DNA from: Breviolum minutum Mf 1.05b.01
Lineage: Eukaryota; Sar; Dinophyceae; Suessiales; Symbiodiniaceae
Assembly (NCBI GenBank): GCA_000507305.1
Contig: DF239141.1
Location: 186,001-250,000 of the forward strand
Length of the DNA: 64,000 nucleotides
Direction: 5' to 3'
The stretch's first letter is position 1. Each line of letters starts with the position of its first letter. A model generated the notes under the pieces. It was given only the letters and a program-made list of their open reading frames with translations, was not told where the DNA came from and searched no databases. Of the stretch, positions 41,650 to 52,149 are shown piece by piece. The translations under genes were made by a program, and so were the position numbers.

Positions 41650-42040
41650 ATAGAGTTGATGGAAGAAATCGCCCCCCACCTGGGATGCATAGAACATCAT
41701 AGAACCTGGAAAAAATATTGGGTTGACTACCAACCTCAACTGGCGCAGGATTATTTCCATCAACAGTATTTTTCCACCAACATTAACCAGCAACAGAAAC
41801 CACCAACCAACCATAAAACTCACCTACCTCCTTAAATACATATTTGAATTTATAGCCTTTTCAAATGGGTTGGTGAACCAACCACCACATCACAAGCGTT
41901 CACGCAGTCGGCTTGTCACCATCCAAACAGGACTATGGCTTGGCCTCTTTGGCGGTCGGGCTTAGTGCCTGGGACGACAGATCGACAGATCGACAGGAAT
42001 CCATAGGGAGGAAGTTGTTTTTTTGGGGGGGAATGCCTTA

Positions 42041-42147
42041 CTGGTTGGTGGTTGAACCAACCCATCTGAAACATATGCTGGTCAAATTGGATCATGAAAC
42101 CCCAAGGATCGGGGTGAATATAAAATGTTTATGTGAAACTTCGTAAA
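42041..42147 (-). mobile_element. Family A element, inverted orientation
   Basis: CTGGTTGGTGGTTGAACCAA, then CCCATCTGAAACATATGC, then TGGATCATGAAACCCCAAG and GGGGTGAATATAAAATG: the reverse complement of the family A order. Confidence 0.65.
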
Positions 42148-42330
42148 CATCCCGTAGAAAGATGGTTTCCGATAATCCAAGAAATCTCCAACGGTCGGAC
42201 CCACGATCCACGGAGCCCTATAAAAACCTGAGTATCTGCTAGCAGCTTACGCAACTTACTGAACGGGGTCGGTTGGGATTCGGCACCATTCAATGTTTGA
42301 TAGAAATTTCTTACCTCATTATATAAAGGA

Positions 42331-42412
42331 GTGCCTTACCCTTCGGCGATCATCCGATAAAATTGGAGCGATACAGAGAAGATTAGCATGGCTCCAGCGC
42401 AGGGATGACATA
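42331..42412 (+). ncRNA. U6 snRNA-like sequence, 3' end aberrant
   Basis: AAAATTGGAGCGATACAGAG, then AAGATTAGCATGGCTCCAG, then CGCAGGGATGACA matches the conserved U6 centre. It includes the ACAGAG box, which pairs with the 5' splice site, and the AGC catalytic triad; U6 is the catalytic core RNA of the spliceosome. The 5' part (GTGCCTTACCCTTCGGCGAT) keeps the CTTCGGC of the U6 5' stem-loop. After GGATGACA the usual CGCAAATTCGTGAAGCG-type tail and T-run are replaced by an AT microsatellite. A TATATAAAGG lies about 10 bp upstream, too close for a standard TATA box. It may be a truncated copy rather than an active gene. Confidence 0.8.
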
Positions 42413-42989
42413 TAGTATATATGTATATGTGTAGTAAAACCTAAGTCAATTGTTTTCGAAATAGAACTTGGCAATTGACATGTTTAAAAACTAGGTACGT
42501 GCCCCAATAAGGCCTTGTGGAGGTCTTATGTCTTGCGGCATGCTCATAGATCCGTACAATGGGGGGAAGTGTTGTTTGTTGTAAAGGGTAAAGTAGGGCA
42601 CATCCGTTGTTTGATGTTTTAATTCACCGCTGACGCTTCAATGTGAGACCACCCGTGCCCAGTGCAACACAATCAGGGGACTGATGGACTTCCCTGAAAT
42701 CTTAGCAGTTTGGAGGATTTGAACTGCTGGTGTTGATGCTCCACCATTTGTTTGGAAAAACGCTCCCCAGTTTGACAGGCATGTTTTATGGCCATCCCAG
42801 CCATCCCAACTCTCACCAGACCCTAGAAATAGCTAGAATAAGGGTGTAATACGGGCTCAGAACCACCATGTCTTTGAAGATCCTTTGAAGACACTTGGTG
42901 TGACGTCCTGTGTGCAACCAAGTAGCTTATGCATGCTTATGCCATCATGTCTTTTGCCTAGGTCATTCTCAAAGGGATCCAGTATCCTG

Positions 42990-43190
42990 CAGTGATAGGA
43001 CACCAGGGGCACCACGAACCAACCGCCTGTTTGAGGCCACGTCCATCGGCTTTCTGTGCCGCGTGTTGACACAGCAACTGCAATTGCGCTGGGGCTTGTG
43101 GGTGGCAGCTCCGATGAGTCTTATCCATGTGGCTTTCGTGACCTTGTGCAATAATTTGTTTCGGAGGCATTTTAAAAAGCTCAACAGATC
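42990..43190 (+). CDS. Candidate exon, membrane-like
   Basis: The frame reads TNRLFEATSIGFLCRVLTQQ, LQLRWGLWVAAPMSLIHVAF, VTLCNNLFRRHFKKLN: a probable membrane segment flanked by basic residues. GC-rich. It ends near a family E element at 43193. Minus-strand ORFs overlap. Splice edges are not fixed. Confidence 0.35.
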
Positions 43191-43192
43191 AA

Positions 43193-43262
43193 CAGATGGG
43201 ATATATATTTACCTACATTTGGTTGATGTTTATGGTACATGTAGGTCTATATTGACATGAAT
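43193..43262 (+). mobile_element. Family E element, partial
   Basis: GGGATATATATTTACCTACA, then TTTATGGTACATGTAGG. Right end truncated. Confidence 0.6.
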
Positions 43263-43624
43263 GACCGTGGGAAAGAGGAGAGTTACGCATTTGACAACTT
43301 CGTGGTGTTTCTGTTTGGGGTTGAAAGGTGTGTGAAGAGGGTGAAGTTAATCAATGAATCGATCTGCCATGTGTTTGTGTGTTCTGTAGTTTTTTCTCAT
43401 CCGATTTGTTTTGCTCACTTCCGGAGCAAGTGATCCAAATTGGCTATGTGAAAAGTGATGCAAATCCTACTTCTGGCAGGGATAGATAGTGATACATAAC
43501 TGCCGGCAGCTATCACCGTTTGATAACGGTTTAAGGAAAGATGCTTAACTTTTTTACCAACAACAAAACTACTAAAAAGATAAAAACAAAACATGGCTTA
43601 CCTTCTAAAAATTACTCAGGGATG

Positions 43625-43710
43625 CCACCCTCCCTGAAACTAACAGCACTTTGCCCATGAGAGCAGGCCTTTCCCGCCCCAAAAGGACGCCGGATCGTTT
43701 CCCTTTTGCC
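43625..43710 (+). mobile_element. Family C element, left half
   Basis: CCACCCTCCCTGAAACTAAC, then GCCCATGAGAGC, then CCCCAAAAGGACG. The right arm is missing. Confidence 0.6.
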
Positions 43711-43734
43711 ACCTGGTTGTTTAGGGTATATCTG

Positions 43735-43822
43735 GGAATGATAGTACCCAGTTATATGGGGATTTTAAGTTAGCCAATATAAGGATCCCGTCATTAACCA
43801 ACCAGCATTTCCCATGGAAAGG
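43735..43822 (+). mobile_element. Family I element
   Basis: GATAGTACCCAGTTATATGG, then AAGGATCCCGTCATTAACCA and ACCAGCATTTCCCATGGAAA. Confidence 0.65.
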
Positions 43823-43866
43823 ATCCGGCATGTTTCCGATGATTCGTTTGCTCACCGAGCTGTTCG

Positions 43867-44055
43867 TTGCAACACTCATCACTGGCAAATTCCGTTCGGA
43901 TCGACATCTCCACCTCCACTTGCCAACCTGCCTGTGTTAAGGTGATCCTTGGTATGTTCTTTTCTCTCGAAGAATGGGCTGTTGCCCTGCAGGTGCACGA
44001 GTCGGAAAAAGCCGGCAAAAAAAACGCAACAAGTTTTTCCCTGATTCACTTGAAT
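43867..44055 (+). CDS. Weak candidate coding block
   Basis: A 64-codon frame containing SVRIDISTSTCQPACVKVIL, then EEWAVALQVHESEKAGKKN. GTATGT at 43953 could be a donor for the first part (CACTTGCCAACC...CTTG|GTATGT). A minus ORF overlaps. Frame uncertain. Confidence 0.25.
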
Positions 44056-44312
44056 TTATAAGATCTAGATTAAGGGATAAATAAGGGATGATATCTATAC
44101 CCACTTGTATGGGTTTCAGATGGGAGATGATGATAAGTCATGGGGATCCAGGATGTCAACAACCAAAAACGTGACAAGCAATAGGAGATTCTACTGTCAA
44201 AAAATGCATTTTGTATCAACTGGAAAGAAATATAGACGTTATGACATGCGTGTAAATGGTGGGTGTTTCATGGTGGCCTTCTTTGGCTTTTTCTATTTCC
44301 ATACCATATCAG

Positions 44313-44460
44313 GTGCAAGATTCTTTGTCAATGCCAACAGTCATGAAGAGTTCGTTTTTGGAGATGTGGAGCTGAAAGATCAACTCTTGGCATGTTCTTC
44401 AAGTCGCGTTTTTTCTTATACCTGGCTAAGTCTGCTAAGTGTCCTTGGAATGGGAGGGGT
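44313..44460 (+). CDS. Candidate exon, product unknown
   Basis: TTTCCATACCATATCAG|GT acceptor, then ARFFVNANSHEEFVFGDVEL, then KDQLLACSSSRVFSYTWLS. Part of a 146-codon ORF. The donor is not fixed (possible CTAA|GTGTCC). A plausible soluble segment, probably in the same gene as 44610-44727. Confidence 0.4.
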
Positions 44461-44609
44461 GGGAAATCATTTTGTGTCGGTCACTTTGAAGCTGAAGAAG
44501 GAGGTTTGGCACCCCTTAACACCCTCCCCCAAAAAAAAACAATAAACTACGTTTCTTCCCTCCACGAAACGCACCACCGTTTCAACCACCGGAACCGGCC
44601 GGGTTCCAG

Positions 44610-44727
44610 GTGGGTGCCTTGGTAGCGTTTGATCCCACCTGCGCTTTGGAAGGCATCGTTTTCGAACAGCTTCTTGGTGATGAGACTTGCGCGCGTCGTT
44701 CGTTCCACGGTCTCACCGGGAGGGCAG
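44610..44727 (+). CDS. Well-bounded GC-rich exon, product unknown
   Basis: GCCGGGTTCCAG|GTG acceptor and AGGGCAG|GTCAAT donor enclose 118 nt: VGALVAFDPTCALEGIVFEQ, then LLGDETCARRSFHGLTGRA. The frame is also open upstream (NAPPFQPPEPAGFQ), so the exon may start earlier, near 44555. It has strong GC and third-position GC bias against AT-rich flanks, one of the clearest coding signals here. It contains no ATG. No family recognised. Confidence 0.5.
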
Positions 44728-44826
44728 GTCAATGTTTTTTTTTTTTCAGGTAAATATTTTTTTTGAATGTTGTTTTTTTTTTTTTGGGGGGGGGTCCGAA
44801 GCGATAAGAATTAGAGGACGACGACG

Positions 44827-44832
44827 ACGACC

Positions 44833-44880
<48 letters not shown>

Positions 44881-44887
44881 CCAACAC
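44827..44887. repeat. ACA/AAC trinucleotide tract at gap edge
   Basis: ACGACG, then about 17 CAA/AAC units up to the N gap. Confidence 0.95.
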
Positions 44888-45757
44888 NNNNNNNNNNNNN
44901 NNNNNNNNNNNNNNNNNNNNNNNNNNNNNNNNNNNNNNNNNNNNNNNNNNNNNNNNNNNNNNNNNNNNNNNNNNNNNNNNNNNNNNNNNNNNNNNNNNNN
45001 NNNNNNNNNNNNNNNNNNNNNNNNNNNNNNNNNNNNNNNNNNNNNNNNNNNNNNNNNNNNNNNNNNNNNNNNNNNNNNNNNNNNNNNNNNNNNNNNNNNN
45101 NNNNNNNNNNNNNNNNNNNNNNNNNNNNNNNNNNNNNNNNNNNNNNNNNNNNNNNNNNNNNNNNNNNNNNNNNNNNNNNNNNNNNNNNNNNNNNNNNNNN
45201 NNNNNNNNNNNNNNNNNNNNNNNNNNNNNNNNNNNNNNNNNNNNNNNNNNNNNNNNNNNNNNNNNNNNNNNNNNNNNNNNNNNNNNNNNNNNNNNNNNNN
45301 NNNNNNNNNNNNNNNNNNNNNNNNNNNNNNNNNNNNNNNNNNNNNNNNNNNNNNNNNNNNNNNNNNNNNNNNNNNNNNNNNNNNNNNNNNNNNNNNNNNN
45401 NNNNNNNNNNNNNNNNNNNNNNNNNNNNNNNNNNNNNNNNNNNNNNNNNNNNNNNNNNNNNNNNNNNNNNNNNNNNNNNNNNNNNNNNNNNNNNNNNNNN
45501 NNNNNNNNNNNNNNNNNNNNNNNNNNNNNNNNNNNNNNNNNNNNNNNNNNNNNNNNNNNNNNNNNNNNNNNNNNNNNNNNNNNNNNNNNNNNNNNNNNNN
45601 NNNNNNNNNNNNNNNNNNNNNNNNNNNNNNNNNNNNNNNNNNNNNNNNNNNNNNNNNNNNNNNNNNNNNNNNNNNNNNNNNNNNNNNNNNNNNNNNNNNN
45701 NNNNNNNNNNNNNNNNNNNNNNNNNNNNNNNNNNNNNNNNNNNNNNNNNNNNNNNNN
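44888..45757. other. Assembly gap, 870 N
   Basis: A continuous run of N. The left flank is AAC repeat; the right flank is a different ACC/AAAACACC repeat. Long ORFs spanning it are artefacts. Confidence 1.
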
Positions 45758-45918
45758 CACACCAAAACACACCACAAGAACACCACAAACACCACCACAC
45801 CACCACAAAACGCCACCACAAAACACCACCACAAGAACACCACCAACAAAACACCACCACCAAAACACCACCAAAACACCACCACACCACCACAAAAACA
45901 CCACCCAACCACACCACG
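45758..45918. repeat. CACCACAAAACA satellite-like repeat
   Basis: Irregular units such as CACCACAAAACACCACCA with A-runs of variable length, about 160 bp visible. The true array extends into the gap. Confidence 0.9.
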
Positions 45919-46286
45919 TGAGCTGGAAAGAAAGCAGGCACAAAGCCCACAGACCAAAAAAAAAAAATGCCCAAAAAAAAAGAAAAAAATTCCCAAAACA
46001 AGTCCGCACCCAAATCAGAGGCTTACCTTAGTTGGCATTCGGCTTGGTGGGTAGTCTCGTGGGAGGGAGCGGTAATTTTCTCGCTTTCCCAATGGCCTTA
46101 TGACAGATATGGCAGAGGTCCAAGCCTTGACTTAGCGGTTCAGCTTGGGGAACACCACCGAAATGTGATGTGATTTGACCCTAACAGGGGAAGCCGGGAA
46201 CCATATGAACAACATGTTTTTTTAAATCTGTGAATCCTAGGAGTTTTACACGTTTTTTTTCAAACACGGTGTGCAGACACGCACTA

Positions 46287-46392
46287 TTTCCGGTTGGTGG
46301 TTTTAAATAGTTTTTGTTTTCATCCCTATTTGAGGACATGATCCTATTTGACTATATAATATTTTTTCAGATGGGTTGAAACCACCAATGGG
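46287..46392 (+). mobile_element. Family A element, diverged
   Basis: GGTTGGTGGTTTTAAATAG, then TTTCATCCCTATTTGAGG, then GATGGGTTGAAACCACCAA. Confidence 0.7.
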
Positions 46393-46639
46393 ACCAATTA
46401 GATTTACAATGAATCCACCTTGCTAGTTTTCAATAAAGAAGGCAGCAGAGATTCACAGTCACCTTGCACTAACCCAAGCCAAACTGAATTGGATGTGTAA
46501 AAGGGGGTGCCCTGAAAGGTATCAAAAGGCATCATTATATATTTGGCAAATTATGCTGTCCGGCTGTCCGGGCAAGCCTAGCATTCCTGAGCTGTATTTG
46601 AGCAATGAAAAATACTTTGGTCGTGTAGGATATATATAG

Positions 46640-46755
46640 GAGATTGTACTACCCAGTCTTATGGGGATTGTAATAGACCATATTATAAGGATCCCTATTA
46701 AACAATCAAAAAAGATATGGAAAGTAAGAGTTGTTTTTTCTCGTGGCTCATTTGA
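46640..46755 (+). mobile_element. Family I element, long form
   Basis: GATTGTACTACCCAGTCTTA, then AAGGATCCCTATTAAACAA, then GGAAAGTAAGAGTTG and CTCGTGGCTCATTTGAC. The last block is shared with 53540-53575. Confidence 0.65.
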
Positions 46756-47054
46756 CTTTAGTAAAAGTTCAACAGATTCGATGGGGATTCACAAGGTTGC
46801 CAGGCAAGGACAGACATGGGCCTTCTCGAACCATGTGGGTGAGACTACCCAATCTTCAGAGTGAGAATTATAGCCATGATATGGAAATCCGTTCAAGCCA
46901 ATGAGTGAAATGGAAAGTAAGAAGGTGTTTTTGTTCAAGTACATGTGTCTTCCTGCTTCACTACATCTTACCACTTTAATCTACCTACAAATCTTTTAAA
47001 TTCTATATCTTTTGGAATGGGTTAGCAACTTAAATCAAACACAACCAGTGCTTG

Positions 47055-47166
47055 AAAGCGACCTTCCAACTACCCATGGCCCAACTGCGCTTGGTTCACC
47101 TCGCCGGAACCGGAGGTGCATACAGTGGCACTGTCCATGGCTATAACGATGGGAGGAGTTTTCTAT
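47055..47166 (+). CDS. Candidate exon, product unknown
   Basis: After AACACAACCAG the frame reads CLKATFQLPMAQLRLVHLAG, then TGGAYSGTVHGYNDGRSFL, then TGA. GC-rich and glycine-rich. Donor not clear. A 61-codon minus ORF overlaps. Product unknown. Confidence 0.35.
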
Positions 47167-48234
47167 GACTTGGAGACTTGACTTTGCGGAATTTCTAAAG
47201 GTTTGCTTACAACCCACCATGGCAACTCACAACCTTCATTTTTAAGGTTATAACCCATGTGTTGGGGATTTAAAACCATCCATGTATATTCCATATGTTG
47301 ATATATTTGTATATATATATATTCATATTCCTTTCGACTATGTTGGATTGTTTGTGTATTTACAATGTTTTTATAATCATACATGAACTGGTTGACTTTC
47401 ATGATAGATGTATGCAATTCTCCCAATGTTTCGTGAGTTGGTGTGAGTTTGTACCTCCAAATGCCGGACTAGGGGTTCAACGTAATCACCTTACAAGCTA
47501 GGGTTGATGTAGGTCAAGATGCGTAAGGTTTAATCTAAGAGAACCTCAACATACCCCTCAAGTTTGAAACCCCAGGCCTCCCCAGGCCTCCCCCCAAATG
47601 AAAAGCATTCCTTCATAAACAAGTTGGGTTATGGGTCTGGGGTTCCAGGGCTATTGTTGGAAAGGTTCATCCCCTAAAAATCCCCAAGTTGTCCTGAAGA
47701 ATCTGGGGGGCCTCCGTGAAGGAAACGACCATTTGGGGGGGAGCCATCGATTTTAGAAGCTTCCACGACCAAAGAAACCCAAAGGTTTTGCACGGATTCT
47801 CACGGAACTTGTGGTGATATACATCAGGCTTGATTGGAACATATTATGACATTTTATTCGTTCTTATTCATCCTTTATTATTGTTATATGGAATCTAGCT
47901 GGATTAAATTGAGCGCAATTTCATATATTTCTCCCAGATCAGGTGAACATTGGTGAATGGAAACTTCTTCCTTTTTGTTTGTTTGTCGATCCTAAATCGT
48001 TGGAAGCCTTCAAATGGAGCTGCAGCATCTGGACACAGCTGATGCTTGTTTTTGGGTAAGGCTGGGAAGATAACCCGAAGAGAATGGATGCAGGAACAGA
48101 CCTGAAAACTTTTTTTTTGTTAAGTTGTTTGTTTCGGGTTTGATTTGATTGAAGCCATTGAAGGCATGATTTTCCAGTTTGGGAATGCATTTTCATGGTC
48201 CATGTCCTGATTTTTTCCGACTCTTGTCAAGTTG

Positions 48235-48372
48235 TCAGAATGTCAACGGGCCCCACACCATCCAGGACAAGGACCCCTCAGGCGTTGAAACGCCCACGTG
48301 TGGTGGTTGGTCGGAAGAAAATCATTCCAAAATGACCCAGGATTTCAGGAACTGGGGAGTTGGCGACATATG
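48235..48372 (+). CDS. Candidate exon, product unknown
   Basis: CTTGTCAAGTTGTCAG acceptor, then NVNGPHTIQDKDPSGVETPT, then CGGWSEENHSKMTQDFRNW, then GVGDI and TGA. Hydrophilic, GC-rich, no competing frame of equal quality. Ends at a stop or an undetected donor. Confidence 0.4.
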
Positions 48373-48539
48373 ACATCACTTGGGGATCTCCCTGGGGCAT
48401 GGTTAACCACCAACATTTGATCACTCACATATCCATCATAACCAATAACTGAAAGTATGGCTGAAAGTCATAAAACCTGTATATAGAACCCTGCAGGGTT
48501 TGTCAGTCACTATATACTTTGAGGTCTATTGCGGATATT

Positions 48540-48647
48540 TACACTCCCTGAAACCAACAGTTTGCCCCTGAAAATAGAACCCTTGAAAAGGAGATTCCCA
48601 TTGGAAACCACCATTGTTAGGGGCAAGCTGTTAGTTTTAGGGAGGGC
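48540..48647 (+). mobile_element. Family C element
   Basis: TACACTCCCTGAAACCAACA with CCCCTGAAAATAG; right GGGGCAAGCTGTTAGTTTTA and GGGAGGGCA. An AT tract follows. Confidence 0.8.
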
Positions 48648-48843
48648 AGATATATATATATATAATTATATATATATATATCTCTTAGGTTGGCTCCTCC
48701 AAACCCTAGTGGGGAAGCACCATATTGGTGGTCCATCTGAGGAAAGTTGGTATGGTGTCTCCGTCCCTTGGGCTGTCTTCAGCGGAAGTTGTTGCCTTCG
48801 ACCACAAGAATAAAACTGAAAAAAGCAAGCTCGGCTGCGCCAG

Positions 48844-48950
48844 ATACCCTCTGACAAACTAACATAGCGATGGAATATCCCCATTTTTTAATAGGAAATG
48901 CATCTTCACAGGGTCCATTTTCCATTGCTACGTTAGTTTACCGGATTGTA
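48844..48950 (+). mobile_element. Family C-like element, variant ends
   Basis: ATACCCTCTGACAAACTAAC with ATAGCGATGGAA; right TTCCATTGCTACGTTAGTTT and ACCGGATTGTA. The arms are inverted repeats but differ from standard family C, so possibly a subfamily. Confidence 0.6.
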
Positions 48951-49409
48951 GGGATTTGAAGATTTTGAAGATTTTTTCTTCTATAGGCATTTGGGAGAAG
49001 GTTGTTTTTGTGTTGCATCCCAGCTTACATTATAGGCACTATTCACTATCCGACACAAATCCTATGTGGAGCAAAGACCATTGTTTGGGTTGGTGCTTGG
49101 CACTGTAGTCCTCACAGAAATGCACAGAAGACGATGAAATATGAATAAACATGGGGGAAGTTGCTGCAGCAATGTGAAGTCCAGAGAAAAAGAGCGGAAC
49201 TCGTAACTCCTAGATAGAAAACTCAAAAAGTTTGATTTTCAACAAAATATCTTTAAGGAACCTCTTCCTTAAGGGGCCTCGTTTTCAGCTTCTAATGTTC
49301 AACTCTAGTCTCTAGTATACTAGTTACTAGTATACTTTCTTCCGCGTTTTGCATGTTTTTGTTGGTTCGTTGGCCACGACATATTTTGTTTTGGATCATT
49401 TGGACTTTT

Positions 49410-49559
49410 TTTCAGCACACCTGGGGGCAGAATGGGGCAGATTGGCTGAGGTGTGTCACTTGGCATGTCAAGGACCGCTGTGTTTATTGCTGTTGCTGCA
49501 TCCCGCATGCCATGCATCCTTTCGAGAAGTGCCTAGCATCGGCGTTTGAGTGCGAGTGA
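49410..49559 (+). CDS. Candidate cysteine-rich exon
   Basis: GGACTTTTTTTCAG acceptor. The frame then reads TWGQNGADWLRCVTWHVKDR, then CVYCCCCIPHAMHPFEKCL, then ASAFECE and TGA. It carries a CVYCCCC cluster and further Cys/His that could bind metal or lipid. GC-rich. A second plus frame (EWGRLAEVCHLACQGPLC) is also open. Ends at a stop or at GCGA|GTGATG. Confidence 0.4.
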   Translation, partial: FQHTWGQNGADWLRCVTWHVKDRCVYCCCCIPHAMHPFEKCLASAFECE

Positions 49560-49822
49560 TGGGAGAATTATATTTATATTAATCTAATTATTCTTTTCAT
49601 ATAAATACATACTGTATATATATATATATGTATATTATATACCTATTTATTTATGCAATAATGGGGAACTGTTGATTGATACATAAGCAAATCCAGACAC
49701 TATAAACGGCACTGATCTAGCTGTTGAATGAAGATAGGTGGAAGACACGGGGATGAGATGATTAGTTATGGATGTTGCATTCCAAAGTGAGGAGTGAGCT
49801 ACCAAATAAATCCTTCAAAACT

Positions 49823-49931
49823 AACTGGGTGTTTCCAAAAATAGGGGTACCCCAAAATGGATGGTTTATAATGGAAAACCCCATTAAATTGGATGATTTG
49901 GGGGTACCACTATTTTCGGAAACATCCAACT
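49823..49931 (+). mobile_element. Family B element
   Basis: ACTGGGTGTTTCCAAAAATA on the left, then ACCACTATTTTCGGAAACAT and CCAACTGG on the right. The core matches 4823-4933 almost base for base. Confidence 0.85.
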
Positions 49932-50289
49932 GGTCACCAATCTTTAAGTATTTTCCTGTGGTTCACCTGAATGTGGCACCCCAAAAGAAGAGACGACTTG
50001 GAAACACACATGTTCAGGTTCCGTAGACACTAGACATGTGATTATCTTATTTTATACACATTCGTTAAAATCAATGTACAGTTATACAGGTTATACATAT
50101 ATATATATATATACGTATAAAACTATATATTGGAATTATGCGCAAGAAACCTGCAAAGAATGGGAGAATGTACCGCCAGCAAGTGGTTGATTGAAGCGCA
50201 GCACCATCAATAGATATACGTACATATATATATATATTTATATTTATATTTATATTTAGAAAAGGAATACCTATCATTCTTGATCCCCA

Positions 50290-50508
50290 GCGCGCCTTCC
50301 GCGCCGCCACCGAAACAAGGTCTTTTTGGGTCACAGTCAATTTGATGACGTTGACCTCGCAGTGGACAACGGTGCTGTTTTCGACAAAGTGCTGCCAGAA
50401 GCCAGAAGGACAGAAGTCAAAGATGCCGACGTCAAAGCCGATGGGGAATGGAAACTGCAACTTGACAAAACTGTTGGTTTTTTGCATCCAGTTGCAAGCT
50501 CAAGTTGA
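50290..50508 (+). CDS. GC-rich block open on both strands
   Basis: The plus frame reads QFDDVDLAVDNGAVFDKVLP, then EARRTEVKDADVKADGEWKL. The minus frame reads KLQFPFPIGFDVGIFDFCPS, then GFWQHFVENSTVVHCEVNV, inside a 138-codon ORF. Composition indicates coding; the plus frame has more typical charge balance, but strand is unsettled. Confidence 0.3.
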   Translation, partial: ARLPRRHRNKVFLGHSQFDDVDLAVDNGAVFDKVLPEARRTEVKDADVKADGEWKLQLDKTVGFLHPVASSS

Positions 50509-50694
50509 AAAAGCGTACAAGGTTCCCTGCTGAGTCGAGCGTTGCGGCCGGTACAAGGCTATGCTTCAAAATTATTGGACCTGAAAAAAAATGGAGCTGT
50601 CAATACTAAAGAAGATCAATTTTGGCAGTCTCTTAAAGACACCCATTTCTGACCCGCCATCACAAAAAAAGGTGAATTATACACGTGATGCAGT

Positions 50695-50729
<35 letters not shown>
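50695..50729. repeat. GAT trinucleotide microsatellite
   Basis: About 12 GAT units. Confidence 0.9.
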
Positions 50730-51119
50730 TGGACCTCGGTTCATGAACCAAGAGCCCTTTGTAATGCCTGTGCGCATGATGTTCCAGAGAGTCTGACATC
50801 GTTTCAGTCCCTTTCGCTTCTATCCACAAAACCTTGCCAACCGCCAACTTCGGAGAGTGTTGCCACTTACTGTACACCCAGTGAACCTCAAAAGACATCA
50901 ACCCAAGGTTTTAAACTTCTTGTCACCTTCATTTTCTATGGCCATGTTTTCACCAAAGCCCAAAAAAAACAACAGCTGTGCCATTTTTCACTTCATCCAG
51001 GCAAGAAGTGGACGAAGGAGGCGGGATGGGGGGATATTTTTTAACTGGATCCATACGTTGGCGAAAAACCCCTGTGCTTTGGGAATCCATACGTGATGGC
51101 ATGTTTCAGATGCCGTTTC

Positions 51120-51501
51120 TTAGGAGTTTCTCCGAAGTGCCGAGCCGTGGGCCCTCGTTGTTCAACAAAAATCACCCTTCAAGGATGGTCTGCCGTCCGC
51201 CTAAAGATTCCTGTTGAACCATCCAGTGAAACAAAGCGCCATCCAGCAAGTGTCCTCATCGTGGAGTGGACATTTATGGTACGAGACACACACACAATAT
51301 CATGATTCTTGCGTCCAGGAAGACCTGCACTCCCCAACAAAAAACACATGCAACTCCAAAGTGTTATTTTTCGAAGTATACTTTCAAGTTGCATTTCCTT
51401 TTGTAAGGGACTTGATTTTGCACTGGACGTCTTGCTATGTTTTATTGTTTTCCAAGGCGTTGTTTCTTGCCAACTGTGCCGCACGGATGGGATTGACCTG
51501 A
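51120..51501 (+). CDS. Two candidate coding blocks
   Basis: The first (to about 51285) reads ITLQGWSAVRLKIPVEPSSE, then TKRHPASVLIVEWTFM, with a possible donor TTTATG|GTACGA. The second (51361-51501), in another frame, reads VLFFEVYFQVAFPFVRDLIL, then HWTSCYVLLFSKALFLA, with two membrane-like stretches, and ends TGA. Acceptor of the second unclear (AACTCCAAAG). Product unknown. Confidence 0.35.
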
Positions 51502-51518
51502 GGATCATCCCAATTAGA

Positions 51519-51612
51519 AACCCCAATGTATGGCATATTTACCTATATTTACCATACAAATAAACCATAATAAACCAAAAGCAGGGAAATATACCATACA
51601 GTGAGATCAGTG
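51519..51612 (+). mobile_element. Family E element, diverged
   Basis: CCCCAATGTATGGCATATTT, then GGGAAATATACCATACAGTG; the inner palindrome TTTACC...GGAAATA is retained. Confidence 0.55.
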
Positions 51613-51997
51613 AGTGTTTGGGTAAGTGGTTAGGATATAACCTCCATTTGACAGTTGTGAATGGCCATTTGGAAGGGGAACAACATGGGGGCAACCCGAT
51701 CCTTCGGGGACGAAAACGATGACCATGGTTACTAAGCACTTGCGAGTTCTGGGATGATCCGTCAAAACAACAATCACAGCTCGATGTCAGGAGACGCTGA
51801 TGTTCGAGAGGTGGCTTGAGGGAAGATTTGGGTGAGTTTTTTATTTGAAAAGAATCTTCAACATGTACATGATTTTGATTTAGGGTTCCATCCATTGGGA
51901 AACCAATGTTATTTTTCTGTAAGAAATTGCTGGTGGTTACCCCCATTCTCCCAAGGGTGGCGGTTTTGGAGACCTCTCAACTTTTCGTCGGAGGATG

Positions 51998-52146
51998 AAG
52001 CCCATGTTGTTTTGGCGCTCCAAAAATTGTCCTTGGAGTTTGGCTGACCTTTCCAAAGCCACATGAAAACCTGGGGTATATGAAAACTGAAAACCAATAT
52101 GAAGAGATTGATATTTTGATGAGGGAATGTCAGAGTCTGAGTCAGG
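51998..52146 (+). CDS. Candidate exon, product unknown
   Basis: An ATG-poor frame open from 51995: APKIVLGVWLTFPKPHENLG, then YMKTENQYEEIDILMREC, then QSLSQ, ending at donor GTCAG|GGTAGG or CAGG|GTAGG. Strongly charged helical C-terminal half. Possible internal acceptor TCCTTGGAG|TT. No domain recognised. Confidence 0.4.
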
Positions 52147-52149
52147 GTA

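Noticed and set aside
40415-42147. Transposase or reverse transcriptase gene for the short elements
   Set aside because: No DDE, RT or integrase motifs were recognised in any frame; the elements appear non-autonomous.
44687-46054. ORFs of 400-455 codons crossing the N gap
   Set aside because: The middle is undefined sequence and the flanks are simple repeats.
51539-51946. 135-codon minus ORF
   Set aside because: Its end runs through a family E element, and plus frames over 51640-51720 (AIWKGNNMGATRSFGDENDD) look at least as good.
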